Part shown: in pieces, positions 10,572 through 21,153 of the stretch
How positions within the stretch are numbered: position 1 is the first letter of the stretch
How the letters are laid out: every line of letters begins with the position of its first letter
Source of the DNA: Flammula alnicola
Lineage: Eukaryota; Basidiomycota; Agaricomycetes; Agaricales; Strophariaceae
Length of the DNA: 64,000 nucleotides
Assembly (NCBI GenBank): GCA_015499995.1
Contig: JADNRV010000029.1
Span: 248,001-312,000, forward strand
Reading direction: 5' to 3'
Program-made: the position numbers and the translations under genes
The notes under the pieces: generated by a model
Databases searched by the model: none
The model's input: only the letters and a program-made list of their open reading frames with translations
What the model was told of the DNA's origin: nothing

Positions 10572-11801
10572 ATGCTCTTCTTCGCTCTTTGCACTCTCTT
10601 GTCCGCCGTTTCGACCATCGGTCACCCTGTATCCCCTCGCCAAGGGATCGAAAGGACATATGTGGTGCACAACGAATGCCCGGGCCAGATCAACCTTTTC
10701 ATCGGAGGCGAACTTGAGACCATCCTTCCAGCAGGAGACGCGTTGACCAAGGTCGCCAACGTTGATGCTGGATTTTGGTACACAGATGCCAATGGCGGTC
10801 GATACGATGGCACTGGGACGACGCGGGCTGGTTTTTGGCTGGTAACGTAGTCTAACCCTGCACTTGCTACTGCCATTACTTATCCCTTTGTAGGACAACT
10901 ATGGGATCATCAAGGATTCAGGAGACATAAATACGGGAATGACTGTCGTACCCAGACACGCGCCGACTGTGAGTCCATTAAGTGCTTTCCAGGAAATATA
11001 TCTGACTTTTTCCCTTAGGCACAAGGGTATTGCACCTCTATAGCCTGCGATGACTCTGTTTGTCCTCAAGCGTTTACCGGCGTCCCACAGAATCCATTCC
11101 CGAATGCCACTAGCCCTCTACCTTATCATTACTGCCCATTCACAAACACGACTTTTGATATAACGTGCGCTTTGTCGATTGCTACAGGACCACGTCTTAT
11201 TTACGAGTTGCTATTATCTAGATTTTGCCCTGACGGACAATTCCCACCAAATCAAGGCGTTGAAATCCACCCCAACAGCAATGATTTGAAGTGCCTCGAC
11301 GTCCGTGGCGCGATCTTTGCGAACGGAACCCCTGTCCAAATGTTCATCTTTTCCCCTAACGATTTGTCCTCCAGCTGACAGTTTGTAAAGATATGATTGC
11401 AACGGGACCGGTGCCCAGAAATGGTTCTACGTGCGGGGCAGCACGAAGGTCCAGCTAGCAGGAACAAACTTCTGCCTTGACGCTGGTTCAAGTGAGATTA
11501 CTAACCTTATCTTCCATCCCATTCACACCTGACACTCTTTTGAAGGTCCTGCGAACGGCGTCGGCCTAAAGCTCTGGCAATGTTACAGTGGCCTAGCAGC
11601 ACAGCAGTGGTACTACACAGATGACAACCGAATTGCCTTGGAAGGACAAGGTATGTGCACCCTATTTCGAAGTTACAGTCGACCCATGCTGACACGATAC
11701 TAGGCCAATGCGCAGATCTGACCAGTGGGGTTCTTACCAATGGAAACCAAGTGCAAACCTGGCAATGCACAGACTTCAACACGAACCAGATCTGGACCTA
11801 A
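10572..11801 (+). CDS. Secreted ricin-B-type lectin protein, copy 2
   Basis: This is the tandem paralogue of the gene at 8340. The seven exons (10572-10841, 10894-10968, 11019-11164, 11222-11341, 11391-11491, 11546-11650, 11704-11801) have the same phases and give about 304 residues. A signal peptide (MLFFALCTLLSAVSTIGHP) is followed by RTYVVHNECPGQINLF, then the trefoil start EIHPNSNDLKCLDVRG and QxW motifs AQKWFYV, AQQWYYT and NTNQIW. The protein stops at IWT, whereas copy 1 ends IWNPF. The usual ending is found just downstream in a second copy of the 3' terminal segment (see the tandem duplication at 11715). Likely extracellular glycan binding; recent gene duplication. Confidence 0.86.
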
Positions 11802-11887
11802 AGAACGGCGTCCTTACTTATTGAAGCCAGGTGCAAACCTGGAAATGCACAGACTTTAACACGAACCCTATCTGGAACCCTTTCTAA
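11715..11887 (+). repeat. Tandem duplication of the lectin 2 3' end
   Basis: An 80-nt unit (11715-11794), covering the last codons of lectin 2, is followed directly by a diverged second copy (11795-11887). The second copy still encodes QVQTWKCTDFNTNPIWNPF and a stop, but also holds an in-frame TGA. Because 80 is not a multiple of three, the join changes frame and creates the early TAA at 11799. Confidence 0.85.
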
Positions 11888-12485
11888 CCCAGCCTGAGCT
11901 TGACCAATACCCCAGCAAGTTGCGTGGCACCAACTTGACAATATCTTTGACTCATAATGTCTAAACAATATCTTTCCGATTTCTTTTTTTACTGTAACTT
12001 TATTATACTTGGAAACATGTATGACTTGTATAAACCTATCCCGAACGCTAATCAATTCGCAATGTAATAACTTATTCCGTATTATAACGACAGAATGGTT
12101 ATGAACGTTACCAAGCAAAACTACTTAGGATGGGCCCGATACATCACAAGGATGACTAAATCTTCCCACAAGCTTGCACCTTCTGTCAGGGGCCCCATGG
12201 GCAACTTTGTAACCAATTTATTTGAACGATATCTACATATGCCTCTGGTTTTCTCGCCTAACGGTATCACATTTCCGGCTTCCACGTACACAGGCCGGCC
12301 CTCGCATTCTCCACCTTGAGCACCTCTTCCCAGGACACAGTGGAAACACGACGACATCGGTGTCGGATTAACGTCGGTAAAACACATACGACTCAAGGTG
12401 TCTTCAAAATACACTCTAAAACGAGGTGCGGAGCCGACTGTATTGACTATTACTTGAAGGTTAACGAACTTCAGACATCCGAGCC
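11888..12485. other. Intergenic, lectin 2 to MFS 1
   Basis: Lectin 2 3' flank and MFS 1 promoter. The reverse frame at 12121-12591 overlaps the MFS start and shows no family signature. Confidence 0.5.
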
Positions 12486-14534
12486 ATGGAACTTGAATCC
12501 TTAGAATCGAGAAAGAACCCCGTAGAACCGACGGCGATTCACTCGGACGTTGAAGTTCGCCCTCCCAGTCACAAGTCTCTCGCGAGATCAAAAGTCAACA
12601 TGACTTCTGTGGCCATGGAAGGAGGGGATAGTTTATCGTATCGAGCAAATGGAAATGCGAGTAACCCCGGAGTTACGCGTCAGCAGAGAAACCTGGCGCG
12701 TGTACAGTTCGTGGCTCTTTGCTGGACTTTATTTCTTGCTGGGTGGAACGATGGCACGACTGGGCCGCTGTTGCCCCGCATACAAGAGGTCTACCACGTT
12801 GGTTTATTCATATATGCTGTCAATCGTGCGGTTTCTGACCTTCTAAGACGCATTCAGGTCAACTTTACGATTGTATCCCTGATCTTCGTGTTTGCCTGCG
12901 TGGTGTGTTTCTACTCTTCCGTTTCACCTGCAAGGTTTCTATGATCAACATCAACTGTCACGTATAGGGCTTCATCGTCGGCGCATTAGCCAACATGTAC
13001 TTGACGGATAAATTCGGGTTTGGAAAAGTAAGCTCCAACTTGCATATGGAAAGATTACAAAAACGACTGATCCTGTCTCTTGAACTTGTAGACACTCGTT
13101 TTGGGGTCGCTATGTCAAGTCATCGCATATAGCATCCAATGTTCTGCGCCTCCATTCCCGGTCTTTGTTATGGCGTACACCATTAATGGGGCTGGCATCG
13201 CTCTTCAGGTCAACCTATCTTGTTCCTTGGATTATGGGTCGCTGAAGTATGACTTTCTAGGATGCACAAGCGAATGGCTTCGTCGCTACTCTAAAAAACC
13301 ACGCTGAAACCAAAATGGGTGTTCTGCATGCGGCATATGGTATTTATTGGGAGGCTGAATTTGGACTCGACGCTCATCCTTTGCACAGGTTTAGGAGCAT
13401 TCGCATCTCCACTTGCTGCAACTCAGTTCGCTCAGCTACCTCGATGGTCTTTCCATTTCCTCGCGTCGTTAGGAATCGCTGTTTCCAACACAATCGTTCT
13501 CGTATCTATTTTCAAACTCAAAACGCAGGACGGTAAGGATGACATGCATCTTCTTCTAAGTAATGCAATTAATTTGTCCTATGTCCAATTTCAGATTGTC
13601 TTGAGCAAGCAGGAGAGGTCATCCCTGAGAAAACAGCAGAAAGTCAAGGAGGCACTTTCAAGCAGGTCACGCGGACTCGAGCCGTGCATCTTCTTGCGAT
13701 CTTCATTCTGATTTACGTCGGGGTCGAGGTAACAGTGGGAGGTAATCATCTGAATTTTGAACTCAAGTCCGACTATCGTCCTGAATTTCGTCTTTCAGGT
13801 TGGATTGTAACCTTTATTATTGACGTTCGAGGAGGAGGACCGTCCTCCGGATATATTTCGTCGGGTTTCTTTGGAGGTAAGTCTCTTCCAATATGTAACT
13901 GGATTATCAACATTGTAACCTTTCTCCACACAGGTCTCACTGTCGGCCGTGTCGCGCTTTTGTGGGTAAACAAAAAGGTACAGCGCATCCCTGCTCTGGT
14001 ACATATAGATAATTGAATCAATTCAAGGTCGGAGAACGGCGCGTCTTGTTCATATATGCGGCCCTTTCCATCGCGTAAGTCAACTCTTTCGACTCAGGAA
14101 CTCCTTTGACTAAATGGTTTTGTATAGCCTGGAAATCGTTATCTGGTTCGTGCCGTCCCTCATCGGCAACGCCGTTGCTGTTTCTATCGTTGGCGTTCTT
14201 CTTGGACCGATGTATCCTATCGCCATGAACCAAGCATCGCGCATCCTTCCTCGATGGATCTTGACAGGTTCGATAGGATGGATTGCCGGGTTCGGCCAGG
14301 CTGGAAGCGCCGTTTTGCCTTTCATGACTGGTGTGATTGCTCAAAAGCGTGGAATTAAGAGTTTGCAACCGTTGTGGGTCTCTCTACTTCTCGGGAACGT
14401 TTGTGATGATGGCATATGGCTGACTTTAAGAGGATTTTTTCCTCTCTTCTTTTTTGACAAGGCTGGTTTCGATGATGGCGTTTATGATGTTCTTGTGGGC
14501 TTTGGTACCCAAAGCGCCTCGTCGACCGGATTAA
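12486..14534 (+). CDS. MFS transporter, copy 1
   Basis: This is a many-exon major facilitator superfamily gene of the fungal fucose-permease/BSC6-like type. Exon 1 (12486-12797) starts with a hydrophilic N-terminus and enters TM1 at RVQFVALCWTLFLAGWNDG followed by TGPLLPRIQEVY. Later exons give VSLIFVFACV, TLVLGSLCQVIAYSIQ, PPFPVFVMAYTINGAGIAL, LPRWSFHFLASLGIAVSN, GWIVTFIIDVRGGGPSSG, LTVGRVALLWVNKKVGERR, LEIVIWFVPSLIGNAVAVS, GPMYPIAMNQASRILPRW and WIAGFGQAGSAVLPFMTG. The last exon reads MMAFMMFLWALVPKAPRRPD and stops at 14534. No frame defects found. The substrate cannot be told from sequence; relatives are annotated as sugar or drug permeases. A close tandem paralogue follows, split by a retrotransposon. 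Confidence 0.88.
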
Positions 14535-15106
14535 TATCGGTCTACCGTTGTCCTGCAAGGGAGTGGCAGAGTGCCCAAGAGCTGCGGTATATAGGACCCA
14601 TAAAGCTGGTGCATGTGCAAAAATCGCACTCAATTCCTATACACAAAGACTCCGAATCCATGGGAGGCTTTCTGTGGTGCTTAACGCCTTTGATTCCACT
14701 TGCCAGGAGTGTAGGACTGTATGTCTGTATCAAGGTTGCGGATATCCATTTGTTGTGAAGTTGTCTGACCTGCTATTTTTGTCGCGAGAAAGAAACTTTG
14801 ATTTGTGAGTGTCTCGAATTCAATCCTCTCTCATGTTAGTGGCTCACAAGTCCTATTTAATTTGCTTAACATCAACAGATGGCTGCGGATACGGGTAATA
14901 TCACCACTCGTGTTTGGGATTTACTTTGCTTCGCAGTTGATGGCGAGTTTGGAATATTCTACCAAAAAGTCTCCTGACTGGTGCCGGCTTAACCTCGGCA
15001 TTACTCAAAATTCAATGATGCCCGTCCATAAATTCCGTGGCCGTTTCTCAAGTCCTTGATTTCTGACTCTCTTCCTAGCCCCACTACTTGAGGCTCGCGT
15101 TGGAAC
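14535..15106. other. Intergenic between MFS copies
   Basis: 3' flank of MFS 1 and promoter of MFS 2. No gene seen. Confidence 0.5.
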
Positions 15107-15208
15107 ATGATGCTCGAGACGGAAAGACCTGGCGACGTTGAGACTGCGAATTCTGCCACGGCTCAAAGTAGAGTGCGGTCAGTTCCTGAAGAGACGAACT
15201 TGTCAAAT

Positions 15209-15225
15209 GGCGAGATCAAATCTTT
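15209..15225. repeat. Target-site duplication of LINE, left copy
   Basis: GGCGAGATCAAATCTTT, repeated exactly at 24965-24981. The terminal T bases overlap the A-tail, so the true length is 14-17 bp. Confidence 0.93.
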
Positions 15226-15410
15226 TTTTTTTTTTTTTTTGGTGGTGCTTTGAGTGGGTCACAACAGTTAACAGAGTTAGCCTTGTCACCCAGCAAGTAA
15301 TAAAGGATCCGATCCTTCGTTTTAAGAGGAATACCACCCCGAGGGAATGCATTAACGCACACTCACAAGTGAGTAGTGTGGGACTCCAGGGGACACCTCA
15401 GGTGCAACCG

Positions 15411-18400
15411 CTAGCGGTTGCGACCTGGGGGACGTCTCCCAATACCCACTAAAACCCCGGTACTTCTAATCCAATCGTCGGGTAGGTTTCCCCGGTCCTT
15501 TAGGACTGCCCACCAGGTTTTCTCGACTACGGCTGGGTGGATGGCCAACCGGCCATACTTTGCTATATTTGTCTGCAGACATTCTAGCTGTAGTCTTCTG
15601 TTAATTACACTTATCCATTTATTCCATATTTCAGTTGGGTTTGGGATCTTTTCAGGATCTCCCTCGTCTTGTATCCTCCATTTACAGCGGGTTCTCCAGA
15701 TAAGGTGCGCAGACTCAGACATAATTATTCTATATAGTCTATTCGCCCCGGGGAGTGGTTTCTTCTGGTTTTGGTTGTGGAAAAGCCTCGCCCCACTTCC
15801 TAGAATTGCTCCAAATGTGGGTTCTGGCCATGGCAGGCCTCGCAACGTCCATAATTCCTTTGCAGCTTTCCAGATCTCACTTTGGCCTGAGGCTCGACAT
15901 TCAGTTAAGATGTGCTCCATTGTCTCATCTACGTTCCCACAGACATGGCAGTACTGCCTCTGCTCATAATTTGGGATGTTTCCCCAGTATTGCCCTAACT
16001 TATAGGCACTATGCATCGCTTTCCAAAGGAAGTTTCTTGCCCTTGGTGTTATACCCTTACCTCGGATGGACATCCATAGACTTTTATCCACTGGTAAGGG
16101 GTCATTTAAATCACCGGCAGCATGCCTGGCCATATCCAGACTTATCAGGGTGGCAGGTCTGGTAGGCTCATTCTTAAGGTCCATTATTCTGTTATACACA
16201 GTTGCTTGAGTAGCTTGTGTTATTTGCATACCGGTGACTATAAATTTTTGGGGAATATTCTCAGGTGCTTCAATTTCTTCCGAGTCATCCTCAAGGGTAG
16301 CCCTGAGCAAACTGGCCATTTTTTTCACTTCAATTGGGTTCTCCTTCTTCCCTACAATCTCAAATGATGTTTGGCTCTGCCTTGCCCGGAGCAGTGCCAC
16401 CATAGCTTCCATACTTTCCTTGTCTGGAGTACCTGTCCATCCTTTTTCTTCATTTTTCCTTAGATTGACTGTGAGACCTTTCACAGCTGGTTTCAGATTC
16501 GTTTTTATGAGAAGAGGTGATGTGGTGGGGACTTCACTCAGTAATTTGGCCAGTGTATCTCGGATACCCTTTGTTATTGAGTGTGATTGAGCATTAACTT
16601 TAAAGGTCTTATTTCGAGCATCACCCTCCTGGAACCATATTGTACCAGCCATTCTGGCATTTTCACAACCTAGATTTTTACTCATACAGCTCATGTAAAC
16701 TATTACTCTTTGAATATCTTGTTCATTGGCCTGGACGTTGTCCCTAGAGGCCATTAGTGGGTTTGGCGCGGGTGGTTTAGTAAAATTTATGCGTATTTCC
16801 TCAAAGGGGTTCTCTTTTGACAGAGTATTTGGGTCGAAAGTTATGGGTGTTCCATTTTTGAAGGCAGTAGCATTTAACTCTATGGCGTTCATATCCAGAT
16901 CCAGTTCGTCATCATTTGTTGGCTCTGTAGGTTTCCATTTGGGCTGTAGAGCATTTGATATCCGTCGTCCGGCTGCCCGGCACTTTGCTGGGTGGTGGCA
17001 TCCTTGAGCCCTTGCTGCCTGGCAAATTGGACATGCACATCGCACATATCCATTACATGGCCTGTTTTGTATTATGTTTACCCCATCTATATAGTCTAGC
17101 ATGTCACCTACTGAGAGGATATTGTGGTTTTTTTGCAGGCAGCGTTGCCACCTGCCATTGTTGGCTACTCTTTCATTTTGTCTGAAGCCTATATGATACC
17201 ATATCGGCATTTTCCGTCGAAGATCTATGCAGGGGGTTATTGGGTCTAGTTGTACGTGGTACATGCCAGCCACCTTAAGCATCTTCTGTAGGCTTGGAGT
17301 AAGCCCGGATCTATTTTTCAGCTTCGTAGTCCACGACTGGAGGAAAATGTTTTGTACTGCACCCATGTTCTGGACATTTTGGGCTTGAGGTGTATTATTA
17401 GCAATAAGATAGTCTGCTATATATGCCCATTTCGGCCTATCAGGTCCAGTTTTGAGGTAGGTGCTCAGCTTTGTGAGCTGTATGGCTTCATTGCGGGCCT
17501 TAATGTTCAGAATTCTCTTCCCTCCAGCTTCTAGTTTGTTCTGAAGGGTTTCCATGTTGATCCTGGGTGAGGTGTCGTCCCATATAAATTTTGTGATTTT
17601 GCGTTGTATGATTTTTTCAATGTCACTGTCCATTCCCTGTACTCGGGTAAGGTACTGTGTGAGGCCCCCAACTACCATACTTATTATTAGTCGTTTTCCT
17701 TCAATGGTAGGATGGCTCCTACCCCAACTTTTTAGTCTGGCATCTATTTTTTCTATGGTCGGGGTCCATACCTCTAGGTGGTTTACCTGATTTCCCACAT
17801 AAGCACCCAGTACCCGGACTGGGGTGCCATCCTCAGCAATCTGAATGCTCACTGGGATGGGCTCTTGTTCGTCCTTTATCTTCCTTGTCTCAATGACAGC
17901 AGCTCTATATCCGGGTGTCCCAGCTGGGATTATAAATGTTTTTTTAATATTAAACTTTGCACCAGATACCTTGCACCACCCATCTAGTATTTTCATAAGA
18001 TCTCGAAAGTTATCTTCAGCAGATAGATATACAGTGGTGTCATCAGCAAACAAGGTTGTAATGAGACGTTTATTGAGTCCTGGTATTTGGAAGCCTTTCA
18101 AGTTGGAGTCTCGTAGCATTTGTGCTAGAGATTCAATAGCCAAATTAAATATTAGGCAGGATAAAGGGTCTCCCTGTCGGACCCCCCTTGTTACCTCATA
18201 TGGGCTGCTAATTTCACCATTTATAATGACCACTGTTTTACCAGATTGGTAGAGGGACTTGAGAGTTTTTGTAAAGTGTTGCGGAAAGTTCATTTTGTCC
18301 AGTGTTCTCCACAAAAAATCATGCCTTATTTTATCATATGCCTTTTCCTGGTCAAGACACACTATTACTCCATTATCTTCATCTGCCTCACATTTATCCA

Positions 18401-20714
18401 GCATTAATCGAATAAGTTCAGTCTGGTCCTCAATTCTTCTTCCTTTCATAAATCCTGCCTGGTCATTCGATATTAACATTGGCACAACATTGGTCAGTCT
18501 CGTTGTGAGTGTTCGAGTCATAATTTTGTAGTCCGTGTTTAAAACTGTTATTGGGCGGTAGTTACTTATTTCAGTATTTTCTCCCTTCTTATATATTGGG
18601 CACATCCAGCCTTTCGCAAAGTCCGTGGATGAGCATGTTCCATGCTTCTCCACATCATTGTAAATTTGAGTCAAGCACCTAACTATGTTCAGCGCTGGGT
18701 TATGGTGTTTCACATCTCGACCATATTGGTCATGCAGTGCCTTCCACATTTCATGAGGGATGCCATCTACTCCAGGTGCTTTCCCATCTGGTAGGGCCTT
18801 CATAGCCTTGCCAACTTCCTCCTCCGTGATATATTTTGCGAGATTTTGCTTTTCTTGATTCGTAAGTCTCGCTTGCAAGTGGTTAAGCACATTATTAAAG
18901 TCATCATCAGCCACATCTAGTGAGAGGTTCTCCTGTTGGAGATTATTATGATAGTTTCTTGCTAGTTCAGCCATTTCAGATGTGCGTCTTTCATATTCAG
19001 GTTGGTCCCTGCTGGAGTTAGGCCTTCGCAGCATTGGAATTGTGTCTCTGGGCCTTTTCTCCTTGTTTACCTGTACCCAGAACTTTGACATTGTTTCCAT
19101 TTGTATGGCAGCTTTTGCGGCTAGGCTATCTCTTATTTTTGTGTGCCGGAGAGTTTCCAGGTATTTTATTCTCTCATCCAGCAGTCCAGCAGTTAGCTGT
19201 CTATCAGGCTCATCCAGGTTTACATTGTTCAATGTTTCTTTCAGTTGTACATTTGCGAGGCGTATCTTAGAGTCTAGTTGTGGGGTATATTTCCTTGAGT
19301 AAGTACGGACATATTTGGCAACCTCTTTTTTGAAGTCTCGAAATACTATTTGTGCATTGTTATTTTCTTGCCATATTTCCCTATCTCTCAGGTCATTCAG
19401 ATTCTCTTCCATTTGTAATCCAAGCCTTTTTATCTCTTTCATAACTGTTTTATCTTTTAACAGGTAGAGAGGAATTGACCACCTTCCTTTCCCTATGTAT
19501 GGAGATCCAGGGTTTGAGAACTCCATGGAGATCATTTTATGGTCCGTCTTAATACCCGTTTCTTCTATTCTCCAGTTACGACTATGCTTCTGTATTGCCT
19601 CAGATACATAGATTCTGTCAATTCTTGAGCGGGACTGCTCTTCATGGCTGGGTGGTCTGGTGAATGTATAGGCCAGTTCAGTTGGGTTGCATCTTCTCCA
19701 TCCATCCTGCACAGATATTGCGCTTTTGAAGTCCTCAAGGCTCCTTGTTGCTGGTAGTTCATCACGGTGACTGGGTAGTCTATCTATAGCCTCCTCTACT
19801 ATGTTGAAATCTCCCAGAAAAATGTCTGGAATGGGTAGGTTTTCTTCTTCCCATTTTGCGGCTAACATATTCCATAAGTTCGCATTTTCAGTGCTATCAT
19901 TTGGGGCATATATAGCTAGGATGTTGACTATGGAGTTATTCTTCCATGGTAGGCACACTAAGATAGCTCTCCCAGGTGCTACTATTGTTGTTACTGCCCC
20001 TCTCCACTCCACAAGTTGTTTGTTTAATATAATTGCTACTCCCGCACGTGCAGCAGGATTATCAGGGTCTCCAGTATTGTGTATATCAAGGCGCCCGTGA
20101 AACTGGGCATGCAGTGCATCAACATCATTCTCTTTCAGATGGGTTTCTTGTACGGCAAGAACTGCGATTTTCTTATCTCTCATAAGTTGGTTAATATTTT
20201 GCCATTTTCCTCTTGTTGCATTTGTACCTCCTCCTCTTATGTTCAGTGATGCCACTTTAAGGGCTGCCCGCGTGGTTTTAATATTTCGCGCGTGTTGGGC
20301 CTGAGTGGGGCCATTTAATATAGCTGGTATCGCTATTTCTGCATTTTGTGCAGGGGCTGGGGTCGCCCGTTCTATCTCGATCACTTGTGGTGTGGCTCGA
20401 GGCTCCGGGGTTGGAGTTCGCTGGTGCGGAGCTGGTGTCGCTCTTGGGTACACAGGGTGTTGTGCAGGTAGGGGGGCAGGGTGGCCATCATTACTTGGGC
20501 CAGCTCGGGGTTCTCCAGGTTCAGGTTGCCCTGCTCTCCCTGTAGGGTTATTGTCTCCTATCTCCCTGGTTCTGTCATCAGAGTTGCGGTGGACAAGGGC
20601 ACCAGCAGCTCCTCGGGAAGAAGGGAGGCGGTGTCCGTGGCGGTCTTGATGTTCCCTTAGGTCTTCCGGAATTTGGTTGTTGTTATCTATAATGTGTTGT
20701 ATAGGGGTGAGTAA
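15411..20714 (-). CDS. LINE ORF2: endonuclease / reverse transcriptase polyprotein
   Basis: The open frame runs from just after an in-frame TAA (20715-20717) to TAG at 15411. Counting from the GTG at 20453 (1680 residues): an APE-type endonuclease spans about 65-310, with SLNIRGGG, VQETHLKEND, FLGDFNIVEE, RSRIDRIYVSE and TDHKMIS. The reverse transcriptase spans about 560-860, with LPDGKAPGVDGIPHEMW, NYRPITVLN, QAGFMKGRRIEDQ, LDQEKAYDKI, RGVRQGDPLS and the catalytic TLFADDTTVY near 802. A region at about 1250-1390 aligns with RNase H in layout but lacks its acidic residues. A zinc-type CHVCGNVDETMEHILTEC lies near 1500. No ATG occurs upstream of the endonuclease domain, so ORF2 is presumably expressed by re-initiation, readthrough or frameshifting, or its start was lost. 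It catalyses target-primed reverse transcription. Confidence 0.93.
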   Translation of the reverse strand, partial: LLTPIQHIIDNNNQIPEDLREHQDRHGHRLPSSRGAAGALVHRNSDDRTREIGDNNPTGRAGQPEPGEPRAGPSNDGHPAPLPAQHPVYPRATPAPHQRTPTPEPRATPQVIEIERATPAPAQNAEIAIPAILNGPTQAQHARNIKTTRAALKVASLNIRGGGTNATRGKWQNINQLMRDKKIAVLAVQETHLKENDVDALHAQFHGRLDIHNTGDPDNPAARAGVAIILNKQLVEWRGAVTTIVAPGRAILVCLPWKNNSIVNILAIYAPNDSTENANLWNMLAAKWEEENLPIPDIFLGDFNIVEEAIDRLPSHRDELPATRSLEDFKSAISVQDGWRRCNPTELAYTFTRPPSHEEQSRSRIDRIYVSEAIQKHSRNWRIEETGIKTDHKMISMEFSNPGSPYIGKGRWSIPLYLLKDKTVMKEIKRLGLQMEENLNDLRDREIWQENNNAQIVFRDFKKEVAKYVRTYSRKYTPQLDSKIRLANVQLKETLNNVNLDEPDRQLTAGLLDERIKYLETLRHTKIRDSLAAKAAIQMETMSKFWVQVNKEKRPRDTIPMLRRPNSSRDQPEYERRTSEMAELARNYHNNLQQENLSLDVADDDFNNVLNHLQARLTNQEKQNLAKYITEEEVGKAMKALPDGKAPGVDGIPHEMWKALHDQYGRDVKHHNPALNIVRCLTQIYNDVEKHGTCSSTDFAKGWMCPIYKKGENTEISNYRPITVLNTDYKIMTRTLTTRLTNVVPMLISNDQAGFMKGRRIEDQTELIRLMLDKCEADEDNGVIVCLDQEKAYDKIRHDFLWRTLDKMNFPQHFTKTLKSLYQSGKTVVIINGEISSPYEVTRGVRQGDPLSCLIFNLAIESLAQMLRDSNLKGFQIPGLNKRLITTLFADDTTVYLSAEDNFRDLMKILDGWCKVSGAKFNIKKTFIIPAGTPGYRAAVIETRKIKDEQEPIPVSIQIAEDGTPVRVLGAYVGNQVNHLEVWTPTIEKIDARLKSWGRSHPTIEGKRLIISMVVGGLTQYLTRVQGMDSDIEKIIQRKITKFIWDDTSPRINMETLQNKLEAGGKRILNIKARNEAIQLTKLSTYLKTGPDRPKWAYIADYLIANNTPQAQNVQNMGAVQNIFLQSWTTKLKNRSGLTPSLQKMLKVAGMYHVQLDPITPCIDLRRKMPIWYHIGFRQNERVANNGRWQRCLQKNHNILSVGDMLDYIDGVNIIQNRPCNGYVRCACPICQAARAQGCHHPAKCRAAGRRISNALQPKWKPTEPTNDDELDLDMNAIELNATAFKNGTPITFDPNTLSKENPFEEIRINFTKPPAPNPLMASRDNVQANEQDIQRVIVYMSCMSKNLGCENARMAGTIWFQEGDARNKTFKVNAQSHSITKGIRDTLAKLLSEVPTTSPLLIKTNLKPAVKGLTVNLRKNEEKGWTGTPDKESMEAMVALLRARQSQTSFEIVGKKENPIEVKKMASLLRATLEDDSEEIEAPENIPQKFIVTGMQITQATQATVYNRIMDLKNEPTRPATLISLDMARHAAGDLNDPLPVDKSLWMSIRGKGITPRARNFLWKAMHSAYKLGQYWGNIPNYEQRQYCHVCGNVDETMEHILTECRASGQSEIWKAAKELWTLRGLPWPEPTFGAILGSGARLFHNQNQKKPLPGANRLYRIIMSESAHLIWRTRCKWRIQDEGDPEKIPNPTEIWNKWISVINRRLQLECLQTNIAKYGRLAIHPAVVEKTWWAVLKDRGNLPDDWIRSTGVLVGIGRRPPGRNR

Positions 20715-20717
20715 TTA

Positions 20718-21153
20718 CGAGTCCTGTTCCCTACCAAGGACCAGGTCTCGGATCCGTTTAGCCTCGGAATCCACAGGTTGAACAGTGCAGCAGGTCCCAA
20801 GCACTCGTATATTACGAGAGCTTGTTTCCCATTGCTTCAGCTTTTCTAAGCACGGCCTGTTCACGTCCGTTTAAGTGTGGGCTACCCTGTTTAATGTCCG
20901 GCTTCCTAAGCTTTCCTGTCCCGTAAACGGTCAGTATATTTGGGCGTCGGAAATTCCTGGACTTGTCGTCTCCTTTCAGCAGAACCACTGCTTCGGTTAG
21001 TAGTAGATTACCCATAATTTTAGTGTAACGTGGACAGATGCACTTGGGGAAGGTAAAGCTCAACGTGTATTGGAGCAGGCATTGGTATGTCAGAGTCTAG
21101 GAAAGGTCATTTATAGGAAAGGTAGCATAGGTAGTATCTCTTATAGGAAAATT
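20718..21153 (-). other. LINE ORF1-ORF2 junction
   Basis: Two short frames cover this interval: 21063-20812 (TEAVVLLKGDDKSRNF, ending GNKLS) and, in the ORF2 frame, about 20880-20715 (LEKLKQWETSSRNIRVLGTC, ending GREQDS then TAA). Both look protein-like, so coding may once have been continuous across this junction. Confidence 0.5.

Noticed and set aside
8340..11801. Reading the lectin genes as two-chain toxins because of the ricin-B domain
   Set aside because: No N-glycosidase chain is present; the N-terminal domain is unrelated, and isolated ricin-B trefoils are common carbohydrate-binding modules.
15107..15452. Plus-strand frame across the MFS 2 start and into the LINE as a real short protein
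   Set aside because: After the insertion point it only translates antisense LINE 3' UTR through a poly(T) tract; it is a product of the interruption.
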